A stretch of DNA of 64,000 bases from Daphnia pulex (taxonomy: Eukaryota; Arthropoda; Branchiopoda; Diplostraca; Daphniidae). The translations under genes and the position numbers were made by a program. This document shows, in pieces, positions 43,506 to 55,071 of the stretch. Location: contig NC_060028.1 of assembly GCF_021134715.1 (NCBI RefSeq), positions 394,501-458,500 on the forward strand, in the 5' to 3' direction. The stretch's first letter is position 1. Each line of letters starts with the position of its first letter. The notes below the pieces were generated by a model, which ran no database searches, had not been told where the DNA came from, and was given only the letters and a program-made list of their open reading frames with translations.

Positions 43506-46487
43506 ATGGACGTTTGTTCGCTACTTGGATGTGAGGGTAAGCCTAATATTAAAGCAAAGTTATTCTTTATACCTTGTGCTGCCGACAATCCAACCAACAG
43601 CTGTCACGAAATACCCGAAGTGATTCTATTTCGATCTTTACTCAACGAAAATGCTGATTCAGCCATTAAAGAAACAAATGGGACGTGTAAATTGGTGCAA
43701 ATACCGAGAGGAATCGACCACGAATCCAAGATCAGTCAAGTGGAAACTCACCGTCAAAAGAAAATTTCATTTTCTAATTCAACTTTTGGCATTTTTTTGG
43801 TCTTCCAAACAGTTGGCGAAATGGGCCATTTCTGGTGGTCACTAGAAACATACCGGAATCACGTCGTCATGCAACGATCCCGCGACAAAGATGAAGTCAA
43901 GAATAAATTGAAAGGGGAAACGCGCGAAGGAACTGAACTCATGGCCGAAAAATTGGAAGGCAAAGGTTGTATGAGACAACTGTTAACATTATTGTGGATT
44001 CACATGACTATTGATTTAAAATGCCAACGTTTCTTGTCTCGCTGCGAGTCGGTCATCCCGTTGGTCATTCAAAAAATCACGAAAATCGGTTACGAATACG
44101 AGAACGATTTCACTTATTCTGCTCTGTCCGCTGAAGAGAGAAACCCAGATTTGTCAGACATTATTAATTTCCTATCGAATGTTTCCAATTGGCATCCGCT
44201 TGTAGTTGCAACTTATTTAGGAGACGCTGAATTACTCGACAGAGTCCAGCAAGACGGAAAGCACAACATCAACGGCGTGTACAACAGTTTCACTCTGCTC
44301 AACCTGGCCATTCTCTTTGCTAAAACTGAAATGGCTCAACATCTTCTGGGGCAACTGAAAGCTGATCCCACTAGACGCGACGAAAAAGGAAGGAACGCAC
44401 TTCACATGGCGGCCAAATTCAACAGAGAAAAGAAAATAATAGATTTGTTATTAAACAAAATTCCCATTGACCAATGCGATGCAACAGGAACGACAGCCCT
44501 CCACCACGCAATCATGACATCCAACACCGAAATCGTTCAGTGCTTGTTGGATAACGGCGCAGATCCCAAAAAACAGGACCAGATTGGACGTTGGCCACTT
44601 CATGTGGCGGCATTCTACGCCACAGACACGAACATCATCGACATATTACTTCAGAAAAAGGAAATAATTGACGTTAACGACTGCGACAAATTTGGCGTTA
44701 CCGCCCTTCATAATGCCGCCATGGCATCAAATAGCAAAATGGCTCGTCATCTATTGGCAAATGGCGCAAATATAAACTGCCGAGACAAAAACGGTCTTAC
44801 TCCACTTCACGTGGCTGTAACATTTGCAAAGGACATGGAAATGATCGACTTGTTTCTAAACAACAAAAAGGTTAATCTACACTATTGCGACAAACTTGGG
44901 CAAAACATTATCGCCTACGCACAGAAAAACATTTACGGATTACGGGAAAAAATTATTGATTGCCTGAAAGAAATCGACGGCGGTATAATCGAAGAATATA
45001 ATCTACTGAAACTGGCCAAGTCTGAAATGCATACCCCCATCTGGAAAAGTCTCATTAACAATTTACATTGTTACTTTAATAACGATACTTTCACTTTTCA
45101 GACTTCCCATCGGTCAGAGCTGTTCTACGTCCCTTATGCTGACCTCAAACCAGGAAAAGGCAGCGAAATATCCGAATCTGTGTTGATATGGTACATTGCC
45201 AACAAAGCAAGTAGGAAACAGCGCAACTCTCCTCAACCCGAAATGCCTGGAAGCATACAACTTTTAAACGACATCGATCATGACTCCCAAATAACAGAAA
45301 TCCAAATTTATAATCGAAGCAAAAACAATTCAGCGACGTATTTAACAAGAGCTTTTTCTTTCGTTTTTAAAACGACTAGCAAAAAGGACGGAGAACACTG
45401 GTGGTCCTTGGAAAGGAACGAGAATTACGTTGTCCTGCAACGATCCCGCGACAAAGACGCAGTCAAAAACAAGTGCGGAGGCAAAAATCGAAAGGAAGTT
45501 GAACCCAATGTTAAAATCTTGATAGAAAACGGGTCGATTAAGAACATTTCCCATCAAAACCCTATGTTGGATTTAAAACATTTCCTTACAAACATGTATA
45601 ATTGGCATCCGCTATTCCTTGCGATTTATTTCGGAAATGCCAGGTTATTTGAGCGAACCAAGGAAATGGCAAAGTTAGACAAGGAATTCACTCTGTTAAA
45701 CTCGGAGAGAACCTTTTCTAATCGACAGGAAATAGTTTTTCAAGAAAAACAAAAGGCCGACCCTACAACTCGCGATGTAACAGGGAGGAATGCACTTCAA
45801 ATGGCCGGCATACACGCAGATAACGCGGAGGTATTAGATTTACTTCTAAAACACGAGAACGCGAAAATGGACGACTTTGAAAGATCTGCACTTCATTTCG
45901 CCGCTATTTCACCAAATGTCGATGTCGCAAAACATTTGATCAAAACGGGAGAAAATCCCAACCAGTTGGACAACAATGGCCTCACTCCACTTCATTTGGC
46001 AGCATATTATTCAGACGACACGGAGATGATCGATTTACTTTTGGAAGCTCAAAAACAAAGTCAAGGCGACGAAAGAATTGACAATTTGAATAAAGACGAT
46101 GGAATCACTGCTCTACATAGTGCCGCCATCGCATCCAATGAGATCACAGCAAAACATTTGATCGAAAGGGGAGCAAACCCCAACCGAAAAGACAAATTTG
46201 GTCGCACGCCACTTCATTTGGCAGCCTACTTTGCTAAAAATACCAAAATCATCGATGTCTTCCTAAACAACAAGCAAGTCGACGTAAATGCCTTGGATTA
46301 TTCTGGACAAAATGCGCTCTATTACGCCAAACGTAACCAGTATGGACAAACTCAGAAAATATTGAAGGGAATAGGCAGCATGAACAGAGGTAAAAATACT
46401 ACTGCACTCAACCTTGCCATTCAATATTCCACAGAAATGGTAAAATTTCTTTTCATTTCTGTGTTGCCGTACTCTCTTGTTTTTTAA
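43506..46487 (+). CDS. Intronless ankyrin-repeat protein 2 with two WWSL/QRSRDKD modules
   Basis: A single 993-codon exon with the order module, ankyrin block, module, ankyrin block. The first module starts at KLFFIPCAADNPTNSCHEIP, has WWSL near residue 109 and VVMQRSRDKDEVKNKLKG. Ankyrin repeats follow from about 265 (GRNALHMAAKFN, GTTALHHAIMTSNTEIVQ, GVTALHNAAMASNSKMAR) to about 475. The second module runs from ELFYVPYADLKPGKGSEISE at about 540 to KDGEHWWSLERN (WWSL near 632) and VVLQRSRDKDAVKNKCGG. A second ankyrin block spans about 720-970. The final residues include a short hydrophobic stretch. It is close to ankyrin protein 1 over shared parts. A lineage-specific duplicated family is likely; the role is unknown. 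Confidence 0.87.
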   Translation: MDVCSLLGCEGKPNIKAKLFFIPCAADNPTNSCHEIPEVILFRSLLNENADSAIKETNGTCKLVQIPRGIDHESKISQVETHRQKKISFSNSTFGIFLVFQTVGEMGHFWWSLETYRNHVVMQRSRDKDEVKNKLKGETREGTELMAEKLEGKGCMRQLLTLLWIHMTIDLKCQRFLSRCESVIPLVIQKITKIGYEYENDFTYSALSAEERNPDLSDIINFLSNVSNWHPLVVATYLGDAELLDRVQQDGKHNINGVYNSFTLLNLAILFAKTEMAQHLLGQLKADPTRRDEKGRNALHMAAKFNREKKIIDLLLNKIPIDQCDATGTTALHHAIMTSNTEIVQCLLDNGADPKKQDQIGRWPLHVAAFYATDTNIIDILLQKKEIIDVNDCDKFGVTALHNAAMASNSKMARHLLANGANINCRDKNGLTPLHVAVTFAKDMEMIDLFLNNKKVNLHYCDKLGQNIIAYAQKNIYGLREKIIDCLKEIDGGIIEEYNLLKLAKSEMHTPIWKSLINNLHCYFNNDTFTFQTSHRSELFYVPYADLKPGKGSEISESVLIWYIANKASRKQRNSPQPEMPGSIQLLNDIDHDSQITEIQIYNRSKNNSATYLTRAFSFVFKTTSKKDGEHWWSLERNENYVVLQRSRDKDAVKNKCGGKNRKEVEPNVKILIENGSIKNISHQNPMLDLKHFLTNMYNWHPLFLAIYFGNARLFERTKEMAKLDKEFTLLNSERTFSNRQEIVFQEKQKADPTTRDVTGRNALQMAGIHADNAEVLDLLLKHENAKMDDFERSALHFAAISPNVDVAKHLIKTGENPNQLDNNGLTPLHLAAYYSDDTEMIDLLLEAQKQSQGDERIDNLNKDDGITALHSAAIASNEITAKHLIERGANPNRKDKFGRTPLHLAAYFAKNTKIIDVFLNNKQVDVNALDYSGQNALYYAKRNQYGQTQKILKGIGSMNRGKNTTALNLAIQYSTEMVKFLFISVLPYSLVF

Positions 46488-46639
46488 ATGGTGAGACAGT
46501 AAAGTAGAGACAGTAGACAATTTTTTCTCTTCCATATTAATCGTAATTTTAACTGGCTTTCATCTTATAAACTTTCTGCCTTAAAAATCTAAAAAATCAA
46601 TTCCCTTCGTTTTAAATGTCCTGAGACAAGTTTAATAAA

Positions 46640-47870
46640 AAGTAGCGCAAATTCCTGATAATAGTGGAAGCAAATCAAATCCTAACCAAAATGCTCGTAC
46701 CTCACTTCAAGTGGTAGTTTCAACACACAAAAAACGGTGCAGATAATTGAAAACAATTCAGAGTAATGATTGTGCAATAATAAAGGAAATAACGCCATCG
46801 ACTACGCAAGAGAAAAGACTTTAAAAAATTAACCGTCGTGCGTGCGTAGTTGAATAGAAAATCATCGTAAATTGAAATCCATATCCATATCTACTCCTTT
46901 CTTTCAACAATCTCTGGCTTCGCCTCTTCAAGTGTCGGAACGCGAACGATCATCAACCGCAGATGGACGCATGTTTAAGTGATTCGAGTGCATAAAAAAA
47001 GAATCAGCCGCAAATTGCGATCAAAAAGATCGAAAGCAACATCGAAATCAATTTACAGTTAATCCTGTCGCTGAAGATGTTTTAGTTTTCACCCTACCTG
47101 TGGGTCGGTGGATCTCTCGTCGACTGTCCGTCCTCATATCAGCGAAGAGTTGGCCAAACTTAAACACCCATGTGCTCAATCCGAGCCAGCTGGATGGGTT
47201 GACGATGGACTCCATTCCTCATGAAGAAATCTATTAAGAAGTAAACGAGAAGCGAATGTCAATTATATCGAGCTTTTGGCAAACTTGGACTTTCACTTTT
47301 AGATTTCCAAATTTAAGACAAAGAAGATTCATCGGGCCAAGGTGTGCTCATGAACAGAATAACACGACTGTTGCAGGCGCGATTGCAGGGTTTCCTTTGT
47401 AAATATTATCTTGCTTACTTAAACAAGGCTTATTCAATTAAATCATATTCATCTGTACAGGTCAAACGAATTACGAATCCTATTGAAACGGGAAAGGTAA
47501 TTCGTCAAAAAGAATAGACTGATTCGCACATCAGCTTGTTTCATTCAAGTACTTGTGTCAATTGGTCAACTTTCCATGTGAATGCTGGCCTAACCTTGGA
47601 GGAACAACTGAAACAACTCATGGAAAGGTGCGTGAGTAAAAAAGAAATCCAACAATCTATCTCATTAGATTTCACTTACTCAATTTCATTTTGCCAGTAA
47701 ACTTTACCGAGGACATCAAGATCATCGAAGCACGATGTTAAACTAAACAGCAAGCAACTCGACGTCAACTCGTTGGACAAAATGCGCTCTATTACGTCAA
47801 ATCTAACCAGCATCATGGACTAACCAAGGGAAATAGTAAAACGATTCAAGGATCACTTTAGACTATTTGA
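46640..47870 (+). pseudogene. Remnant of a third ankyrin-gene copy
   Basis: Scattered fragments match the two intact genes in order but lack a continuous frame. Examples are ACTTCAAGTGGTAGTTTC (ankyrin repeat), AACGCCATCGACTACGCA near 46790, and near 47715-47860 the block ATCATCGAAG, AACAGCAAGCAACTCGACGT, GGACAAAATGCGCTCTATTA, AACCAGCATCATGGACTAAC. The last block equals the C-terminal end of the ankyrin genes. Frameshifts and losses are many. It is a dead gene, not a functional CDS. Confidence 0.6.
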
Positions 47871-49036
47871 CCTTTTAATGATTCTATCCTTATTCTATTC
47901 CTATCTTTAAAGAAAAGAGATTGGAGAATCTTAAAACTTTCAGTATTAGTTGAGCTATTATCACGTTCAATACGTTGATTCATAGAAAACACATTGGCTC
48001 ATTTGACTAGCGAGGTAAACTACGGCAGACTAATACTGCAGGATGTATTGTTAACTTTGTTCCTACCTGGTGCACCACGAGTCATCTGAACGCCTCACAC
48101 CGGCAAAAGAGTTAGGGTTTTTCCCCGTTCAGCTCTCGGCAAGACGTCGCTTCACCAATAAAACCTGTAGATTAAAGAAATAACCGTTACATTCGAATAC
48201 TAGGAAATGTTGACTAGTTAATTTACTTAGTCAGGAGGTTACAATACAACTTGTATTGCTCGGATTCAAAGACTTTTCAACCAATTTCTTGACACGAGCA
48301 AGAAACTAAAAAACACTGCTCTGCTCAAGTCATAACACAAGAAGAAAATTAAGTTATAGTTTACCGAGTGCCATCCGTTCCTTCAGACAGCTAATGCCGG
48401 GCATATCGTTAAACGCTATTGATGCAATTGCCAGGAGCAGCAATCACGTCCAATAAACGAAATGGCGAGAACAGGAAAAGACGATCAATTCATCTGTAAA
48501 GTCAAGAAAATGTGATAATTAAACATTGAACTAATTAAACGAAAATATTCTTTTAACAAATTCTAATCATAATTAAATAGACAAAGCAAAATTCAAATAT
48601 TTGTTAAATGAGAGAAAGTCTGGCGAGTATTAGAAAGAGGCTGGTACGTTTCACATTTGATTGAAATAAAATACGAAAAGACAGGTGTGAGCTAGACACG
48701 TCAAAACAGATTTAGACCCCGAACTTTACTACTATAACACCTGATGTAATCAGACAGGAAGAACTCTGTGGCCCCACACCATTCATCCAAAAAAGGCAGC
48801 GAAAAAAAAAATCGCATTTCGGTTAGGATTGCTCTTCCAATGGGTTAGAATTAAGACAGCTGGCGGAACTGCTGTTTTGCGTCACTTGGGTAAGTGACAT
48901 TGCATTTACAGTGAAGGCCGCTCACATCAGTCAAACTATACGTGCGTCATCACACCGCCCAGTCTACTTTCCGTCCTGGATTGTTCCCTTGTTAAGCCCA
49001 TAAAATACGAAGACACGAATTCAAATGTTCGGCGGG
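47871..49036. other. Flank of the ankyrin pseudogene and promoter region of the next gene
   Basis: 48045-48215 resembles 37330-37530 downstream of ankyrin gene 1. The rest has no coding signal. A TATTTAAAG box at about 49037 starts the next promoter. Confidence 0.5.
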
Positions 49037-49120
49037 TATTTAAAGAGAGGACCCCCACCGTTAACATGTCACAGTACATCTTCATTTTTTGTTACGTTCA
49101 GATCAACTAGTTGTAAAAAT

Positions 49121-49622
49121 ATGAACCTAAAGTTATCTCTACCATCATTGGTAAATTGGCCCAATTGTTTTGAATTTCGCCTTTCAAATAATTAACAGAT
49201 TATTCAAAAGGTGTTGTTAGTTTCCTGTTGCATAGCTTTTGTGACGGCTGCGCCATCCAAATCAAGATATGCATCAGAATACGAATTTGCAACATCTACT
49301 CTGAAGCGACTGCACAATTTCGATCCATTGCCACCGATCAAGCACAATTCGGCTACGCGCTATTATTTCAATAAAAACGACGGTATGCAAATGATTAACT
49401 TAATTCCATAACGACTTGTACAAATGTTAAAATTAATTTCCAGCTGACTCCCAAGTCAATAAATACAACGCCGACAAGCAGAGGATGTGTATCCTCCGTG
49501 ACAACAAGTACAGTCGGGTTGGCTGCAACTTTCTATATGTCGTGTTCACACATCCACCAGTGTACCGCATATTGGCCGAATCGATTGCCCTCTACAGAGT
49601 CATACTAGACAATTTGGTTTGA
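49121..49622 (+). CDS. Small secreted protein, unidentified (130 aa)
   Basis: Exons 49121-49150, 49199-49382 and 49444-49622 join in phase to 130 residues. The N-terminus is a signal peptide in which the hydrophobic core (KVLLVSCCIAFVTAAPS) sits in exon 2, the split-leader layout also used by the cuticle genes. The mature part is basic, with SRYASEYEFATSTLKRLHNF, and carries two cysteines in RMCILRDNKYSRVGCNFLYV, likely a disulphide loop. The C-terminus is ILAESIALYRVILDNLV. TATTTAAAG lies about 84 bases upstream and AATAAA at 49677 follows the stop. I recognise no family. A cuticle, peptide-hormone or antimicrobial role would be speculation. Confidence 0.65.
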
Positions 49623-49676
49623 AAACGATTAGAAAAGTTGGGCTTTTAAGTTAAAACTTCAACTTTGTTAAAATCC

Positions 49677-49682
49677 AATAAA
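49677..49682 (+). terminator. Polyadenylation signal of the small secreted protein gene
   Basis: AATAAA 55 bases downstream of the stop. Confidence 0.65.
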
Positions 49683-49739
49683 ATCCAACTTGTTAAAATG
49701 TTTAACAATAAACTGCGAATAACGTACAGTTTCAGCTCT

Positions 49740-51351
49740 TTATAGACTTGAATTTATCGCGCTATGTCACACGAATACCCCGAGCGCAAATTTGCATTAC
49801 TGTCTAAGGTTCATTAGCTCATCTGAATTAGCTGTTCTTTCATTTTCTTTTTGCATTACACAGAACCACTACATGGGTCATTAGCTACACCAGCTGTCAA
49901 CGTACACCGTTGTAACTTTACATAACAAACCACAGTAAAGAGTATCATTTTATAGTAGCCATTAATTTGATAGTCTCTTTAAAGCTGCTGTTAAGGCTAG
50001 CATAAAGAACCTATCAGAAAAGAATATAAAAATCAACACTTACTTGTTGTTTCTTGGGTCCACCTTTCAGTTTGACGATGGCTTTTCAATCTCCCAACCA
50101 GCTGACTTCCTTACAATGGACAAATGGGGGGTCCCATCAGATGGATTCCGTCTGATTTGACAAATGACTCCAGGTTCGCTGTCCACGAAGAATCGTCTAT
50201 ATAAACCCAAACTGCAAAATGCTTGAAACAATAAAAAATTTTAGTTATGGCGTTGACAACAAAATGCACGTCTTGAAATGAAATTGGAAATAAAAACGAC
50301 ACCATGCCAATTTGTTACTTCGAACGAAGTACGATATGATAGGCATGATCCCAACTGAACTCAAACCACTATGAATGTAGAAACTACTGCGACAGTTGAA
50401 TGCTTCCACCTGTAAATAAATCAAATCAGGGAGGTCATAAAAAGTGACAAAAGGTCTTCTTTCCTTCTAAACCGTTTTCAAAAAGTCAATTGAGTTCCTC
50501 AAACGTTGGATGCAAATATGCACAGTCATGAGATTTCAAGGTAAAACTGGTGTCGAATAGTGCAAATCAAATCAAATAGCTTAATCGTTGCAGTTCAAAA
50601 ACACTGTCACTGTTACATCACCTCATGATAAAATTTAAATCTTTCTTTCACTTTCCTATCACGACAAATCAATGGGAATGCCTCATCCTATTTCTATCAA
50701 CACACTGCATGCAAAATTCCAACTTAAAAACCAATAAATGGGTGTGAACAGGATTCTTGGATGTAAGTAGGAACAGACTCGTCGCAATGTCCGGCTGGAA
50801 AATATGAGCTAATTTCACTTTCAGATGAGAGGTGTTCACGAAAATTCACCCAACATAACAAACACAAAAGAAAATTTGAAAATTTAAATTATTGAACGAG
50901 CACCTTAAACCCACAACCTCACCAGAGACGGCATGGCGCCTAACTGAAGAAAACAGAAAGAGAGAAAAAGCGGGTAAGCGGCCATCTTGGATTATTTTCT
51001 CCCTCTACCCCCAATTTTAGATTACCCTTCCTGTGGCAGAAAAACCCGCGATTTTCGAAATAAACTTGGAAGATGCGCGTTTCTTTGTTTTAACTTTTAA
51101 CACAAGGAACATAAACATTTAACGAACTAATATTTTTTGAAAAATTGAATAAAAGACATCTGAATTGCTTACATGATTCCAGTCACCAATTTATTTCAAA
51201 ACTGATTGATTGTTTCAAAAAGGATCTTGGACACCACCATCACCCGGTAACCGACACATTCATTCATCAATTTTAAAAACATTTCGTCAAAGAACATTTA
51301 AAAAAATTAACACCCGTCACCACCATGAGTACGAATTCAGTGAGGAAATAA
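49740..51351. other. Stretch without a recognised gene
   Basis: Only short frames occur, for example a 64-residue minus-strand one at 50111-50305, without family features or splice support. I see no repeat structure. Confidence 0.5.
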
Positions 51352-54300
51352 TTAAAATAAAGATCGACACTGCCCAGTTGCTTCGTTAAAACGAGTCGAA
51401 GGTCCGCAACTGGCCGCTCGACTGTCATCAACACACGAGCCCGAGGCCGTCAAGAAACTGTCAGCTGGGCAAGTGACTAATGGAGGCACCGGAGGAAGAG
51501 ACCCTCCAGAACCAGAATCAGACCTAAATCCATGAAAAATTTAAATGAATAAGCCAGAATAAACCTAATTAACTCTAAGAAGATACAACTTACACTAAAG
51601 GATTGGCGCATTTGAAATTATTGTCACTCCGAGCTCCAGATCGACACGGTTGAAGAAGAGAATCGGGTGATGAACTGGGTAATTGAAGAATTCCTGCAGT
51701 GTCTTGTCTCTCGATTGGTTCCATCAATTTGCTTCTTTGAATTAAACTGAGGGTGATTAAATATTCGATCCATCCAATTCTCTCACTGATGTAATCCTGC
51801 AAATACAATTCCTTGTTTTCTACAGCATCGACCAGTTCGTTTTGTTGAGATGCTGAAGATTCCGGAGAGAAAGGATCGACTACGCACTGCAATTGTCGTT
51901 TGAATATGTCGTAACCCAACAGTTGAGTGGATGAACAAGGTCCGCGTGAACCCAGAGCGAAACAAGTTCCTTTCTCATCCGGAACTAATTGCTGGAATCG
52001 TCCGTCATCGCCTCCATTAATCGACTGACATTCAAGTGGTTCGCAATTCAATCGACCGTCCTCAGTTATAACCAACACTTGGCGATTTGGGCAGGAACCT
52101 AAAAATCAATTTATATTGTAATTAAGGCAAAATGGATTCAATAGAATTAGAAATTACCTTGAGAGAATAATGAAACGCAATCGTCTTTAGTGCTGTCGGG
52201 AAACGGATATTGTCCGATGGGACAATCGCATATCGGATCTCCATAGGCCGTGTAATAAAGGCGGCGACCTCCTTGACATTCAAGTGGATCGTTGACGTCA
52301 TGACAGAGGCCAGTCCGGCCAACGAAAACTCTTCCTTCCTCACAAAGACGCAAAGTGCATCCACCCTGTAATTACAAGACGAAAAATTCATTTGAACTTT
52401 GAAAACATTTTAGAAATCCATCACTTACCTGTAATGAAATGGGGTCGACTGTAACCCAATGAGTTTGATTACAAGGTCCTCTGCTGAAAAGTGGATGACT
52501 ACTTCCGTCAAGAAATCGAATGGAACTGTCACCACTTCCGTCATCCGGAAAACTTAATCCGACAACTGGAATCGGTAAATTATTTGCGGGGGTCTGATTG
52601 GAGATTTGGGCCAATTGTTGATTATTATTATTGTTGTTGTTGTCATTATTGTTTTGTTGGTTGCTGGCGTCGACTACAGCTGCCACTGCAATTCCGGCCG
52701 CTACACCTCCGCCAACTCCAACGCCGATTGCCGCAACTCTTCCCGCTGCCGCAATAGATGTTGATGCGACGCTGCAATCGACTAGTAACTTTTCACAATC
52801 TTTGTTATTGACAGAAATTACTAAAAAAGTGCCCCAGTCCAATGAATCGGGACCTATTAAATATTGGCTGGCTTCGAAAACGGAAGTTCGAGTGCAGTAA
52901 CCAACACCACACGGTTGCTCAGATGAAAAACAGGTTGCTAAACAAGAGTCGGAAAACCCACCTAAAATATTACACGTGCATACTGCCGCTTGTCGCCCAG
53001 ATAGTTTTAAAAATGTCGGGACATTTAATATTTCTTCCATCGAACTTTCAATGCTAGGTGGGCCAAGCGAAGTTTGTTGTTCGAATTCAATTGTTGGAAC
53101 GTCGCTCAATTTTGTTTCAATTTCACTCTGATTTCTTTCTTTGGTAAATGACATTCTCTTGCTTCGTTTTCGTCTGCCATAAGGATCTTGTACGGATGGA
53201 TAATCACCATATTCTTCGTATGTCGCACTGTCCACAGCTTGGCTATGTTTAGCCTTAATTATGGCAATTCCAACAGCTCCAGCGGCCAATCCGACCGACA
53301 AGGCAGCCACATCTGCCGCCGGTTGCCTTGCCTTCGCTATATGATCAACTGCATTGCATTGGCTCTCGAGTATTTCACATCTTTCGTCGTCAATTTGCGA
53401 AAACGTTCTGGTTAAAATGGTGGAAAGAAGTTGTGAATCCTCTATACCATTATAAGAACAATAGAACCGTGAACCAGATAAAAAGGAATAAACAGCCATG
53501 AAAGTGGTGGTCCGGTAACAGGTTCGCGAGCCGGAACACAACGTCTCGCTATTTGTGCAAGTTGTGCTACAAGCTCGTCCTATCGTCTCCGCTGATGGAC
53601 TTGGGTCATCGCAGGTGCAAGCTGTCACACTTGTAACCCCTTGTTGAACACCGAATAGACCAAACAGATCAATTATGGAGAACTTTTTCAAATTCTTTTC
53701 TTCGACGATTGAACTTTCCAGGAATGGTTCAATTTCATCAAACGAAGAATTTGATTTCAGCAGGGAATCAAAATACTTTAATTTCTTTACTGTGCGTCTG
53801 GTATAATTAAAATGCAAACGCTCATTTTCCTTCGCTGTTCCGTTACTTTTATTACTTGCGGTTATGAAAAGTTTAGCGGCTGCTCCCATTCCAGACGATA
53901 AAGCCGCAGCGGCCAGTCCAGCTGCAGCGCCAATCTTGGCCACAGCGCCGATAGCGGACGATGCGATGCAATCGGCTCTCAACTTCTCACAATCTTTGTT
54001 ATTGACGGACAGAAATGTTTGTGTAGTTAGTTCGCTATTGCTTCCGGTTGGATACAAAAATGCATTGAAAACGGATGTCTGGGTGCAAAAATTATTGCCG
54101 CAAAGTCGTTTTGATGACAGACAAGTCGTTGTACATTCTTGGACGAAGAATAACGGAATGCTGACGCTACAGCTGCATATTCCTACTGCTGGTTGTGCTA
54201 TTCTTTTTAATGCAAGACCCAACAAACCACGGGGCATCGCATCGAATTGCTCATCGATTGGAACCATCGAACTTTTCAAATTTTCGAAATAACTTCTGGA

Positions 54301-55071
54301 TTTTCGATACAACTTTTTTGAATATTCTGGTTCTTGATAATCTTCGTCATATCCTTCCTCTTCTTCCTCTTCATTTGGTTTAGTTTTCTTGTCCTTTGAA
54401 ATCCCAATCGACAAGGCGATGGCAGCCCCTGTACCTAATGCGCCGATTACTTTTGCTTGCGTCGATGCGGATTTTGCGATGCATTTGCTTTCGAGTAATT
54501 CACAATCGAATTCATCAATTTCTATCTTCTGGGTGGTACTTAGAAATGATATGGGAAATGTCTCTTGTCCTAGAAATTGTTCTCCAGTAAAAAGGAAATA
54601 AAGAGCCGAGAAAGTCGTTGTTCGGGTACAAGTCTGGCCATAACACAATGTCTCCGGTTTCAAACAAGTCGTGGAGCAAATGCGTCCTATTGTTACTCCT
54701 TGCGGATTGGGATCTGAGCAAGTGCATCCCGTCTGTTTCGTGTTAGTTATCTCTACAGCAAGATTATTGAGTAAACTCAGCCACAGTTTCGGTGGGAAGA
54801 TTTTCAATTCGCTTTCGGATGGTGCGGCAATCGAACTTTCTAATGGAGGCAACACTTTGTCGACACTCAATTTCCCCTTTTTTCTCCAATTATGCGAGAA
54901 TACCTTTCCTAGTCGCTGTTTCCATGAATGTTTGTCAGGGGATAATTTTAATGATCTTTCGGATGGACGGTGATCGCTCTGAAAAGGTTCACTAGTGATT
55001 TTGGTAATAAAGGTCAATGGAAACAGCAACAGAATACAAATCAAAAGTCTGGGGTAGCAGGTGATATTCAT
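51352..55071 (-). CDS. Large secreted cysteine-rich protein with four A-B-A-B repeats and DUF4789-like C-terminal domains
   Basis: Exons 52429-55071, 52158-52365, 51594-52098 and 51352-51523 join to 1175 residues. A signal peptide (LLICILLLFPLTFITKITS) opens the protein. Four cysteine modules follow at about 112, 296, 485 and 695. Modules 1 and 3 share CTCxDPxPxxxTIGRxCSTTC...TCxRTTTF and CExLESxC. Modules 2 and 4 share CxCxxS/C...CxTxCxSSxxxCGxxxCTxTSVF and VNNKDCEKL. Each module ends in an Ala/Gly-rich hydrophobic helix of 20-30 residues. A poly-Asn run (about 800-815) precedes three cysteine-rich domains with RGPC-type motifs (SRGPCNQTHWVTVDPISLQ, ALGSRGPCSSTQLLGYDIF), fitting the arthropod DUF4789 family. 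The last domain is CPADSFLTASGSCVDDSRAA. A dibasic-rich stretch (GRRKRSKR near 640) may be a furin site. Function is unknown; a cuticle, matrix or secretion-granule protein is possible. Confidence 0.8.

Noticed and set aside
50111-50305. 64-residue minus-strand frame
   Set aside because: No leader, domain, splice site or promoter supports it.
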